A stretch of 33,440 bases of DNA from CAZCYE01 sp964502775 (lineage in GTDB: Bacteria; Actinomycetota; Acidimicrobiia; IMCC26256; PALSA-555), in assembly GCA_964502775.1 (NCBI GenBank), contig CAZCYE010000006.1:1-33440 (forward strand), in the 5' to 3' direction. The position numbers and the translations under genes are program-made. The notes below the pieces were generated by a model, which was given only the letters and a program-made list of their open reading frames with translations, made no database searches and was not told where the DNA came from. Below, one piece after another: positions 1 through 6,559 of the stretch (the stretch's first letter is position 1; each line of letters opens with the position of its first letter).

Positions 1-571
1 CGCGCTGGTTGAGGATCGTGTCGATCGCGACGGTGGTCTTGCCCGTCTTGCGGTCACCGATGATCAGCTCGCGCTGGCCCCGGCCGATGGGCGTCATCGC
101 GTCGATGGCCTTGATGCCGGTCTGGAGCGGCTCGTGCACGGGCTGGCGGTGCACGATGCCTGGGGCCTGCACCTCGAGCCGGCGCGTCTCGGTGCTGGCG
201 ATGGGGCCCTTGCCGTCGATCGGCAGGCCGAGGGGGTTCACCACCCGGCCGACGAGGGCATCGCCCACCGGGACCGAGAGGATCCGCCCGGTCGAGCGGA
301 CGGCGTGGCCCTCCTCCACCTCGTCGGCCTGTCCGAGCACGACGGCGCCGATCGACTCCTCGTCGAGGTTCAGCGCGAGGCCGAGCGTCCCCCCCTCGAA
401 CTCGAGCAGCTCGTTGACCGCGGTCTCGGGCAGCCCCGCGACCCGGGCGATGCCGTCGCCCACTTCGAGGACGCGCCCCACCTGGCCCTTGGCCACCGAC
501 GGCGAGAACGTCTCGACGTGGCTGCGCAGCGCCGCCGCGATCTCGTCGGCGTTGATGGTGAGCTCAGGCAC
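1..571 (-). CDS. atpA: ATP synthase F1 subunit alpha (N-terminal part)
   Basis: Regulatory/catalytic-interface alpha subunit of the F1 head of the membrane ATP synthase. The visible 190 residues begin (V)PELTINADEIAAALRSHVE and run through the beta-barrel domain into the nucleotide-binding domain. The P-loop GDRKTGKTTVAIDTI lies close to the left edge, and the remaining C-terminal two thirds are outside the window. The start is GTG at 571, preceded by AAGGAG 7 nt upstream; the nearby ATG at 576 is out of frame. It is the last visible gene of the atp operon, separated from atpH by an unusual repeat-filled spacer of about 300 bp that contains an assembly gap. Confidence 0.97.
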   Translation of the reverse strand, partial: MPELTINADEIAAALRSHVETFSPSVAKGQVGRVLEVGDGIARVAGLPETAVNELLEFEGGTLGLALNLDEESIGAVVLGQADEVEEGHAVRSTGRILSVPVGDALVGRVVNPLGLPIDGKGPIASTETRRLEVQAPGIVHRQPVHEPLQTGIKAIDAMTPIGRGQRELIIGDRKTGKTTVAIDTILNQR

Positions 572-592
572 TCCATCGCTCCTTCATGTCTC

Positions 593-855
593 GGTCGCTC
601 GCTGCTCCCCGGGATACCCGGCTCACGGTCGCTCGCTCCGCNNNNNNNNNNNNNNNNNNNNNNNNNNNNNNNNNNNNNNNNNNNNNNNNNNNNNNNNNNN
701 NNNNNNNNNNNNNNNNNNNNNNNNNNNNNNNNNNNNNNNNNCTCCTCGCGGTCGCTCGCTGCTCCCCGGGATACCCGGCTCACGGTCGCTCGCTCCGCCT
801 CCTCGCGGTCGCTCGCTGCTCCCCGGGATACCCGGCTCACGGTCGCTCGCTCCCT
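593..855. repeat. 57-bp tandem repeat with palindromic core in the atpH-atpA spacer
   Basis: Units at 742-798 and 799-855 are near identical (57 bp each), and a third partial unit ends at 641 against the gap. Each unit contains GCTCGCTGCTCCCCGGGATA followed by CCCGGCTCACGGTCGCTCGC, so CCGGG-ATA-CCCGG forms a small stem. Because the unit length is divisible by three and free of stops, long spurious reading frames cross it. Related single copies lie at about 8953-9000 (inverted) and 26983-27031. The true copy number here is unknown because the assembly broke inside the array. Confidence 0.9.
642..741. other. Assembly gap (100 N) inside tandem repeat
   Basis: One hundred N. The first 55 bases to the right (742-796) are repeated exactly at 799-853 and then diverge, as expected when an assembler with k=55 cannot cross a tandem array. 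Extra repeat units are probably missing here. Confidence 0.95.
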
Positions 856-869
856 GGCGGGCGCCGCGA

Positions 870-1406
870 TCACATCGACTCCTTCATCTGCTCCAGGCGG
901 TGGCGGACACTGCCGTCGATGACGACATCGCCCACGCGGGCGACGAGGCCGCCCAGCACGCTGGCGTCGAGGACCACCTTGACCTCGATGTCCTTGCCCG
1001 TCGCTCGCCCGAGCGCGGCAGCGAGCCGCTCGATCTGGGCGTCGTCGAGCGGGATGGCCGAGCGCACCTCGGCGACCTCGTGGCGGCGCTCGGCCGCGGC
1101 GAGCTCCACGAAGTGGCCCACGATGCCGGGAAGCTCCGCGGCACGACCGGCCGCGACCACCATCGAGACCAGGGCGACGCTGGTGGCCAGCGCCTTGTGG
1201 CCCATGAGCTCGTCGATCACCGCGATGCGGCGCTCCACCGGGAGCTGCGGGTCGGTGAGCGCCATGCGCAGGTCGTCGGAGCCCTCGAATGTGCGCGCGA
1301 AGCGGAAGAGGTCGTCCTCCACACCACCGAGATTCCCATCAGCGCGCGCGATCTCCAGCATCGCCTGCGCGTACGCCTCGGCGGCCCGCTCCCCCCGCGT
1401 GGTCAC
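870..1406 (-). CDS. atpH: ATP synthase F1 subunit delta
   Basis: Delta subunit (OSCP homologue) that forms the peripheral stalk and ties the b subunit to the top of the F1 head. It has 178 residues, the usual length. An N-terminal helical bundle (AAEAYAQAMLEIARADG..., LPVERRIAVIDELMG) is followed by the C-terminal segment with EVRSAIPLDDAQIERLAAAL and the family-typical DASVLGGLVARVGDVVIDGS near residues 148-167. The GTG start overlaps the atpF stop as GTGA (1403-1406), indicating translational coupling. Downstream lies the 57-bp repeat spacer and then atpA. Confidence 0.95.
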   Translation of the reverse strand: MTTRGERAAEAYAQAMLEIARADGNLGGVEDDLFRFARTFEGSDDLRMALTDPQLPVERRIAVIDELMGHKALATSVALVSMVVAAGRAAELPGIVGHFVELAAAERRHEVAEVRSAIPLDDAQIERLAAALGRATGKDIEVKVVLDASVLGGLVARVGDVVIDGSVRHRLEQMKESM

Positions 1407-2083
1407 CGCTGGCCGTTCCCCACGGAGTCGATGTAGCTCTCGATGAGCGCGACCTGCGTGTCATGGTCGAGGTTGCGCTCCACGACCTTCTCGGCCAGCT
1501 CGATCGACAGGTCGGCCACCTGGCGGCGCAGGTCACTCGACGCCCGCTCGGTCGCCAGCCGGATGTCGTCGGTCGCCCGAGCTCGCACGTCGGCCGCGTC
1601 GGCCTCGGCGCGGGCGATCAGGTCGCGCCGCACCCCTTCGGCGGCCTGGCGGGCCTCCTCCACGATGCGGTTGGCTTCGGCCCGCGCGTCGGCGAGCTGA
1701 GCCTGGTACTGGGCCAGCACGCCTTCGGCATCCGACTTGGCGCCCTCAGCCCGCTCGAGATCACCGCGGATTCGGTCCTCACGGTTCTTCACCGCGCGCC
1801 GCACGGGCGGGAGCGCAAACTTGACCATCGCGATCAGCAGCACGATGAAGGCGAGCCCGCCCCACACGATCTCGTTGGTCTCGGGCAGGATCGGGCTCGG
1901 GGCCTTCTGGCAGTCCTCGACCTCCCCGCCCTCCTCCAGGAGATGGATGCACTCCTCGCGGAGCTCCTCCTCGAGCGTGGGCTCGGCCGGCTCTTCTTGG
2001 GCATAGGCGACCCCGGGCACGCCGAGGGCGCCCCCGACCACCAACACCAGTGCGGCCAGCGCCGCTCGCTTCCGCATGGCCAC
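1403..2083 (-). CDS. atpF: ATP synthase F0 subunit b with secreted-type N-terminal extension
   Basis: Peripheral-stalk b subunit, 226 residues, longer than the common 160-190. After the start there is a signal-peptide-like stretch (residues 1-28, ending AYA-QE). An acidic segment follows with two cysteines (C45, C58) and the classic b-subunit membrane helix (about 72-92, IVWGGLAFIVLLIAMVKFAL). The rest is a long charged coiled coil (about 95-210). The GTG start shares one base with the atpE stop (TAGTG); an in-frame ATG two codons later is the alternative. The extension implies either a cleaved signal peptide or an extra membrane hairpin. The stop overlaps the atpH start by 4 nt. Confidence 0.93.
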   Translation of the reverse strand: MAMRKRAALAALVLVVGGALGVPGVAYAQEEPAEPTLEEELREECIHLLEEGGEVEDCQKAPSPILPETNEIVWGGLAFIVLLIAMVKFALPPVRRAVKNREDRIRGDLERAEGAKSDAEGVLAQYQAQLADARAEANRIVEEARQAAEGVRRDLIARAEADAADVRARATDDIRLATERASSDLRRQVADLSIELAEKVVERNLDHDTQVALIESYIDSVGNGQR

Positions 2084-2334
2084 TACAGGATGAAGGCGAG
2101 GACGAACCCGAACAGGGCGAGCGCCTCGGTGAAGGCGATACCGAGGAACATCGTGGTGCGCACGACCCCGGCAGACTCGGGCTGGCGGGCCATCGCGGTG
2201 ATCGCGTTGCCCACGACGATCCCGATGCCGACACCGGGGCCGATCGCCGCACCGCCGTAGGCGATGCCGCGGCCGACCGACTTCAGGCCCTTGAGGAGCT
2301 CGTCGGGGCCCACTTCTGCGAAGAGACGTAGCAA
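2083..2334 (-). CDS. atpE: ATP synthase F0 subunit c
   Basis: Proton-carrying ring subunit, 83 residues, two membrane helices. Helix 1 carries the glycine-rich packing motif (GGAAIGPGVGIGIVVGNAI, about 27-45), followed by the ARQPE polar loop (49-53). Helix 2 carries the proton-binding glutamate E70 in GIAFTEALALFGFVLAF. There is no sign of a sodium-type site, so it is presumably H+-coupled. The start is a rare TTG at 2334, with GGGAG about 7 nt upstream. It lies 10 bp after atpB. Confidence 0.96.
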   Translation of the reverse strand: MLRLFAEVGPDELLKGLKSVGRGIAYGGAAIGPGVGIGIVVGNAITAMARQPESAGVVRTTMFLGIAFTEALALFGFVLAFIL

Positions 2335-2344
2335 GGAATTCTCC

Positions 2345-3109
2345 CTAGTGCTCGGGATTCATGGAGCCGCCGATGTAGACGGCGGTGAGGATCGTGAAGA
2401 TGTAGGCCTGGAGCAGGCTCACCAGGACTTCGAAACCCGTGAGCGCGACGAGCAACGCGAACGGTGGGATCGCACCCACGTAGGTCTTCTCGAAGAGGTC
2501 GGCGGCGAGCAGCGCGAACGTGACGAGGATGAAGTGCCCCGCGAGCATGTTGGCGAAGAGTCGCACCGCCAGCGAGAAAGGACGCGTGAAGAAGAAGGAG
2601 ACGAACTCGAGCGGCACCACGATGACGAGCATCAACTTGGGCACCCCTGAGGGCACCAGCGAGTTCCGCAAGTAGCCGCGGAAGCCCTGCGTCCTGACCC
2701 CGACGGTGTGGTACATGAAGTACACCGTGAGCGCGAGCAGCAAGGGCACCGCCATGCGGGCGTTGCCGGGGAACTGGACGAGCGGGATGATCTCGAAGAT
2801 GTTGATGAAGAAGACGAAGAAGAACATCGTGATCAGGAACGGCAGGTAACCCAACCCCGCGGGCCCCATCGTCTGCATGATCACGCTCTCGCGGATGAAG
2901 TCGATGCTCGCTTCCGCGATGTTCTGGGTACCGGTGGGCACCAGTTGGGCCCGTCGGCCGGCGATGAAGAAGAACCCGAGGGTCAGCACGACCGCGACCA
3001 CGTAGATCAGCGTGGTCTTGTTGACGGCGAACGCCGTGTCGTCAAAGAGGATGTCGGGCCAGCGGATCAGGTGATCGACGGGTGGGAACTCGATGCCGAG
3101 CACCACCAT
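2345..3109 (-). CDS. atpB: ATP synthase F0 subunit a
   Basis: Membrane stator subunit that provides the proton half-channels next to the c-ring. Starting at ATG 3109 gives 254 residues, fitting the family, and makes a TGATG junction with the gene upstream. A start further upstream would overlap that gene by about 75 bp. At least five hydrophobic helices are visible. The essential arginine is R183 in PFSLAVRLFANMLAGH, and the C-terminal helix is LLQAYIFTILTAVYIGGSM. The N-terminal LGIEFPPVDHLIRWPDI is typical of actinobacterial a subunits. Confidence 0.95.
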   Translation of the reverse strand: MVVLGIEFPPVDHLIRWPDILFDDTAFAVNKTTLIYVVAVVLTLGFFFIAGRRAQLVPTGTQNIAEASIDFIRESVIMQTMGPAGLGYLPFLITMFFFVFFINIFEIIPLVQFPGNARMAVPLLLALTVYFMYHTVGVRTQGFRGYLRNSLVPSGVPKLMLVIVVPLEFVSFFFTRPFSLAVRLFANMLAGHFILVTFALLAADLFEKTYVGAIPPFALLVALTGFEVLVSLLQAYIFTILTAVYIGGSMNPEH

Positions 3110-3528
3110 CAGGCTCGCCCGCCGGCCGGCTTGGGCCGCAGTCCCGGCGATGCGAGCGACAGGCTGACCACCTTGGACTCCCACGCCAGGAGACCCAGAT
3201 GGGAGACCAGGAGCGTCACCGCGAGCGCGGGAAAGCTCACGCGGTCACGGACCGCGAACATCACGCCGAGCACCAGGCTCATCCGCACCAGGAAACCGCC
3301 GAGCGCCACCGACGCGAGCATGGCCGGCCCCCGCGGGGCGGCCCACCCCAGGCTCAGTGCGCCCAGCACGAAGTTGGAGACCACGAGTGCGAGCGCGATG
3401 CCGGCACCGGCGAGACCGTCGAGACCGGCGGCAGCCGTCGCGATGCCGAGGATCACCGGGGCGACGAGCAGACCGTGACGCGCGAGGTCGAAGCCGACCT
3501 GGCGCTCTACCGCGGGGATCGGGTCCAC
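3109..3528 (-). CDS. AtpI-like ATP synthase accessory membrane protein
   Basis: Small integral membrane protein at the position of atpI; in other bacteria AtpI helps c-ring assembly or Mg2+ supply. Four hydrophobic segments are visible: GLLVAPVILGIATAAAGLDG, IALALVVSNFVLGALSLGWA, MLASVALGGFLVRMSLVLGV and FPALAVTLLVSHLGLLAWE. The basic tail is RPKPAGGRA. I prefer the GTG at 3528 (139 residues, AGGGA upstream); an ATG at 3555 has no visible ribosome-binding site. The gene overlaps atpZ by about 22 bp and joins atpB at TGATG. Sequence conservation in this family is low, so the name rests largely on topology and position. Confidence 0.75.
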   Translation of the reverse strand: MDPIPAVERQVGFDLARHGLLVAPVILGIATAAAGLDGLAGAGIALALVVSNFVLGALSLGWAAPRGPAMLASVALGGFLVRMSLVLGVMFAVRDRVSFPALAVTLLVSHLGLLAWESKVVSLSLASPGLRPKPAGGRA

Positions 3529-3782
3529 GGCTTCCCTGCTTCTTGGATCGCACATTGCTCGACGTACCGGTAATACGTCCGAACGATGCACCCCACGAAC
3601 CCGAATCCTCCGAGCACCGCGGCCACGAGCGGCCGGGTCCCGAGCCATTGGTCGGGCCCGAAGTAGCCCGCGGCGGCGAGGAGCAGCGGGATCACGACGA
3701 ACTCGATGGCCAGGGTCATGCCATCGTCCAGACCGCGAACGGTCGACCGGTCAGGTGCCTCCACCCGAGGTGGTTTCCTCAC
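3507..3782 (-). CDS. AtpZ/AtpI-family small membrane protein, first gene of atp operon
   Basis: Short protein with two hydrophobic helices: MTLAIEFVVIPLLLAAAGYF and LVAAVLGGFGFVGCIVRTYY. They flank the DQWLGTRP turn that is characteristic of the AtpZ/F0F1-ATPase subunit family (x-D-x-WLGTxP). AtpZ partners AtpI in a proposed Mg2+/Ca2+ channel for the synthase. The start is uncertain: GTG 3782 (91 residues) is chosen because the frame upstream runs past the promoter. GTG 3764 and ATG 3725 are alternatives. The 5' untranslated region from the promoter at 3831-3860 would be about 40 nt. Confidence 0.68.
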   Translation of the reverse strand: MRKPPRVEAPDRSTVRGLDDGMTLAIEFVVIPLLLAAAGYFGPDQWLGTRPLVAAVLGGFGFVGCIVRTYYRYVEQCAIQEAGKPWTRSPR

Positions 3783-3830
3783 TCCCAGCCAGGCGCGCGC
3801 CGGGCGCCAGGCGCATGTGAACGTTTTCGC

Positions 3831-3860
3831 AAGGTATCGGCCCGGTCTCGGGCGAGTCAA
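3831..3860 (-). promoter_or_regulatory. Probable housekeeping promoter of the atp operon
   Basis: On the minus strand TTGACT (3860-3855) and TACCTT (3836-3831) are separated by 18 bp. This is a good match to the -35 TTGACA and actinobacterial -10 TAnnnT boxes. It lies in the 125-bp gap between wecA and the first atp gene. Confidence 0.65.
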
Positions 3861-3907
3861 ACTCTGGCCGGCCGGGCCCCGCGGCACCTGGGGGCGTGGT
3901 CGTTGGC

Positions 3908-5149
3908 TCAGCCCCGCGCCGCTCGTCGCCGCGCGTCGAGGTCCACCACCGCCGACGACGACGCCTGATCGGCGAGCGCCGCGTTGGTGTCGAGGGGCGC
4001 GCTCGAGCTCGGCGCCGGGTCGGCGTCGGCATCCACACCGCCGTCTCCGGTCGAGGAGCGCCGCGTCGGCATGCCCGGGTGGAAGTAGGTGAGGAGCAGC
4101 AGCGCAAGACCCGCCAGCGCGACCGGCACGAGTGCGTTGCCGCGGTTGGAGTACGTGGGCACGAGCGCGGTCGCCGAGCACAGCGCGGTCCACAGCCACA
4201 GGATCACCACCGAGCGCCGCGGCCCGTGGCCCAGGCGCATGATCCGGTGGTGCATGTGCTCACGGTCGGCCACCGAGATGGATTGGCGCCGCAACATGCG
4301 ACGCACCAACGAGAACACGGTATCGATGAGCGGCACGGCCAGGATCACGATCGGGATCACCAGCGGCGCAAAGAAGAAGTAGGTCTGGCCGGTGAACTGG
4401 TCGGCGGTACGCCCGCCCACGGTGATCGTGGTCACGGCCATCAACAGTCCGAGGAACATCGCGCCCGCATCGCCCATGAAGATCCGGGCCGGGAAGTTGT
4501 GGGGCAGGAAGCCCACGCACACCCCGACCGCGATGATGGCCACGAGGGGCCCCATGTTCGAAGGGTCGAGCAGCCCCACTTCCATCAGCCGGTCGGCGTA
4601 CAGGAAGAAGGCCATGCCCGCCACGGCCACGATGCCGGCCGCGAGCCCATCGAGCCCGTCGATGAGGTTGATGGCGTTGGCGAGCACCACCACCGCAACC
4701 ACGGTCACGAGGGGCGCGAGGTCGGGTGACAGCACGATGTACTCGTAGCTCGCGAACGGGACGCGGAAGTAGAGCATGGTCACGCCGAAGAGCGACAGCA
4801 CGCTGCCGCTCAGCACCTGGCCGGCGACCTTGGCCGGCGGCGAGATCTCACGCAGGTCGTCGAGGGCTCCGGTGACGAACATCACGCCGGCGGCGAGGAC
4901 GAGCCCCATCGGCTCCGAGGAATCGGCGAACACCTCGTGGAACTGGTCGAGCTGCGACGCGAGGGCGATGGCGGCGAGAAAGCCCGCGAACATGGCCGCG
5001 CCACCGAGCGATGGGGTGGGATCCGCGTGCACGCTGCGGTCGCCCGGCATCGACATGGCGCCGATGCGCGGTGCCACCCGGCGCACGCCGAACGTGAACA
5101 GGAAGGTGACGAGCATCCCCACCCCCCCGACGAGCGCGTAACCCCTCAT
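3908..5149 (-). CDS. wecA: Polyprenyl-phosphate GlcNAc-1-phosphate transferase (WecA/TagO/Rfe family)
   Basis: Membrane enzyme that transfers a sugar-1-phosphate (usually GlcNAc-1-P from UDP-GlcNAc) to a polyprenyl phosphate, the first step of lipid-linked surface glycan synthesis. It has 413 residues with about ten membrane helices. MraY/WecA superfamily signatures are present: the DD pair at 97-98 (GALDDLRE), NAINLIDGLDGLAAG (158-172), the catalytic FMGDAG (224-229) and the cytoplasmic MHHRIMRLGH near 300. The final 60 residues are an acidic/alanine-rich tail (DADADPAPSSS...) with no recognised function. It lies 2 bp downstream of glyA. In mycobacteria rfe occupies the same place just before the atp operon. 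Confidence 0.92.
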   Translation of the reverse strand: MRGYALVGGVGMLVTFLFTFGVRRVAPRIGAMSMPGDRSVHADPTPSLGGAAMFAGFLAAIALASQLDQFHEVFADSSEPMGLVLAAGVMFVTGALDDLREISPPAKVAGQVLSGSVLSLFGVTMLYFRVPFASYEYIVLSPDLAPLVTVVAVVVLANAINLIDGLDGLAAGIVAVAGMAFFLYADRLMEVGLLDPSNMGPLVAIIAVGVCVGFLPHNFPARIFMGDAGAMFLGLLMAVTTITVGGRTADQFTGQTYFFFAPLVIPIVILAVPLIDTVFSLVRRMLRRQSISVADREHMHHRIMRLGHGPRRSVVILWLWTALCSATALVPTYSNRGNALVPVALAGLALLLLTYFHPGMPTRRSSTGDGGVDADADPAPSSSAPLDTNAALADQASSSAVVDLDARRRAARG

Positions 5150-5151
5150 AC

Positions 5152-6396
5152 CTAGGAAAGTTCTGGATAGGGCGTGAACTTGGCGCAGAGACGCCCCACC
5201 GTGTCGCGCACGTCGGTGCCGACCTCGTCGTCGCCCACGGCCCGCAGGACCCGGGCGATCAGCGCGGCGACCTCGCCCATCTCGGATTCGCCCATGCCCG
5301 CGGTCGTGACCGCGGCCGTCCCCAGCCGGAGCCCGCTGGTCACGAACGGCTTCTCGGGGTCGTTGGGGATGGCGTTCTTGTTGCAGGTGATCCCCGCGGC
5401 GTCGAGCGCCTCCTGGGCGACCTTGCCGGTCACCCCGAACGGCCGGAGATCGACGAGCATCAAGTGGTTGTCGGTGCCGCCCGACACGATCCGGAAGCCC
5501 TCCTCGGCGAGCGCACCCGCGAGCGCGCGGGCGTTGCGCACGATCTGGGCTGCGTAGTCACGGAACGACGGCTGGGCCGCCTCGTGGAAGGCGACCGCCT
5601 TCGCGGCGATCACGTGCATCAGCGGACCACCCTGGAGGCCGGGGAACACCGCCTTGTCGATCGCGGACCCATGCGCCTCGCGGCACAGGATCGCACCGGC
5701 GCGGGGCCCGCGGAGGGTCTTGTGGGTGGTGAACGTCACCACGTCGGCATGCGGGACCGGTGACGGGTGCACGCCCCCCGCGATCAACCCCGCGATGTGC
5801 GCGGCATCCACCAGCAGCAGCGCGCCCACGCTGTCGGCGATCCGTCGGAACGCCTCGAAGTCGATGACCCGCGGATATGCCGTGGCCCCGGCCACGATCA
5901 TCTTCGGCCGCTCCGCCAGGGCGATCGCGGCGATGGCCTCGTAGTCGAGCGTCTCGGCCTCGTCGTCCACGCCGTAGGCGACGAAGCGGTAGAGCCGGCC
6001 CGAGAAGTTCACCGGGGAACCGTGGGTGAGGTGGCCACCCTGGTCGAGGCGCATGCCCATCACCACGTCGCCGGGGTCGAGCAGGGCCAGGTAGGCGGCC
6101 ATGTTGGCGTTGGCGCCCGAGTGCGGCTGCACGTTGACGTGCTCGGCGCCGAACAGCTCCCGGGCCCGGGTGCGGGCCAGCTCCTCGGCCTCGTCGACCA
6201 CGAGGTTGCCGCCGTAGTAGCGCTTGGCGGGGTAGCCCTCGGCGTACTTGTTGGTGAGCACCGAGCCCTGGGCGGCCAGCACCGCCGGGGAGGTGAAGTT
6301 CTCCGACGCGATGAGCTGGATGGTGGTGTTCTGGCGCTCGCCCTCCCGGCGGATGATGTCGGCGATGGCGGGATCGGTGGCCTCGAGCGCGTCCAT
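5152..6396 (-). CDS. glyA: Serine hydroxymethyltransferase
   Basis: PLP enzyme interconverting serine plus tetrahydrofolate with glycine plus 5,10-methylene-THF, the main source of one-carbon units. Its 414 residues match the family length. The N-terminal motif IQLIASENFTSPAVL (27-40), the substrate-binding HSGANANMAAYLAL (92-105) and DAAHIAGLIAGG (197-208) are all present. The PLP lysine K226 sits in VTFTTHKTLRGPRAG. No ribosome-binding site is visible before ATG 6396; TAACCT lies 6 nt upstream, suggesting a leaderless message. It is followed almost directly by wecA. Confidence 0.98.
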   Translation of the reverse strand: MDALEATDPAIADIIRREGERQNTTIQLIASENFTSPAVLAAQGSVLTNKYAEGYPAKRYYGGNLVVDEAEELARTRARELFGAEHVNVQPHSGANANMAAYLALLDPGDVVMGMRLDQGGHLTHGSPVNFSGRLYRFVAYGVDDEAETLDYEAIAAIALAERPKMIVAGATAYPRVIDFEAFRRIADSVGALLLVDAAHIAGLIAGGVHPSPVPHADVVTFTTHKTLRGPRAGAILCREAHGSAIDKAVFPGLQGGPLMHVIAAKAVAFHEAAQPSFRDYAAQIVRNARALAGALAEEGFRIVSGGTDNHLMLVDLRPFGVTGKVAQEALDAAGITCNKNAIPNDPEKPFVTSGLRLGTAAVTTAGMGESEMGEVAALIARVLRAVGDDEVGTDVRDTVGRLCAKFTPYPELS

Positions 6397-6402
6397 CGGG
6401 CC

Positions 6403-6408
6403 AGGTTA
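6403..6408 (-). promoter_or_regulatory. TAACCT -10-like box 6 nt before glyA ATG (leaderless start)
   Basis: The minus strand reads TAACCT-GGCCCG-ATG. With transcription starting about 7 nt after the box, the mRNA would begin at the A of ATG. No clear -35 box is seen. The same arrangement recurs at other genes in this window. Confidence 0.5.
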
Positions 6409-6545
6409 TCGAGCGGTTCCGTGCCGCCTCCTCCCCGGCGTGACCTGCGTACGGACCCACACCTCCCGGGTCATCCCGGCTCCTGATCGCTCATCCCCTT
6501 TCCTGCTCCTCCCCCGCATCACGGCTCGTGAGGCGCGCGGGCTCG

Positions 6546-6551
6546 TAACCT
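6546..6551 (+). promoter_or_regulatory. TAACCT -10-like box 8 nt before the nuclease-like gene
   Basis: The plus strand reads TAACCT-CACCCGAG-GTG (start 6560). It lies in the 163-bp divergent spacer with glyA. No Shine-Dalgarno sequence at normal spacing is present. Confidence 0.4.
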
Positions 6552-6559
6552 CACCCGAG

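Noticed and set aside
593..855. CRISPR array
   Set aside because: The 57-bp units abut each other without unique spacers, single copies occur elsewhere, and no cas genes are near. The Cas4-like domains at 6560-8113 are not next to cas1 or cas2.
9..1436. Long plus-strand open frames opposite atpA/atpH
   Set aside because: They cross the N gap and repeat, lie antisense to clear atp genes, and have the Arg/Pro/Ser-rich look of shadow frames in high-GC DNA.
3507..4199. 230-residue protein upstream of atpI
   Set aside because: The extra N-terminal part is antisense-like, Arg-rich and overlaps the end of wecA and the atp promoter; only the last 90 residues resemble AtpZ.
6397..6559. Glycine riboswitch before glyA
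   Set aside because: The start appears leaderless with a -10 box 6 nt before ATG, so there is no room for a riboswitch, and no conserved aptamer core is visible.
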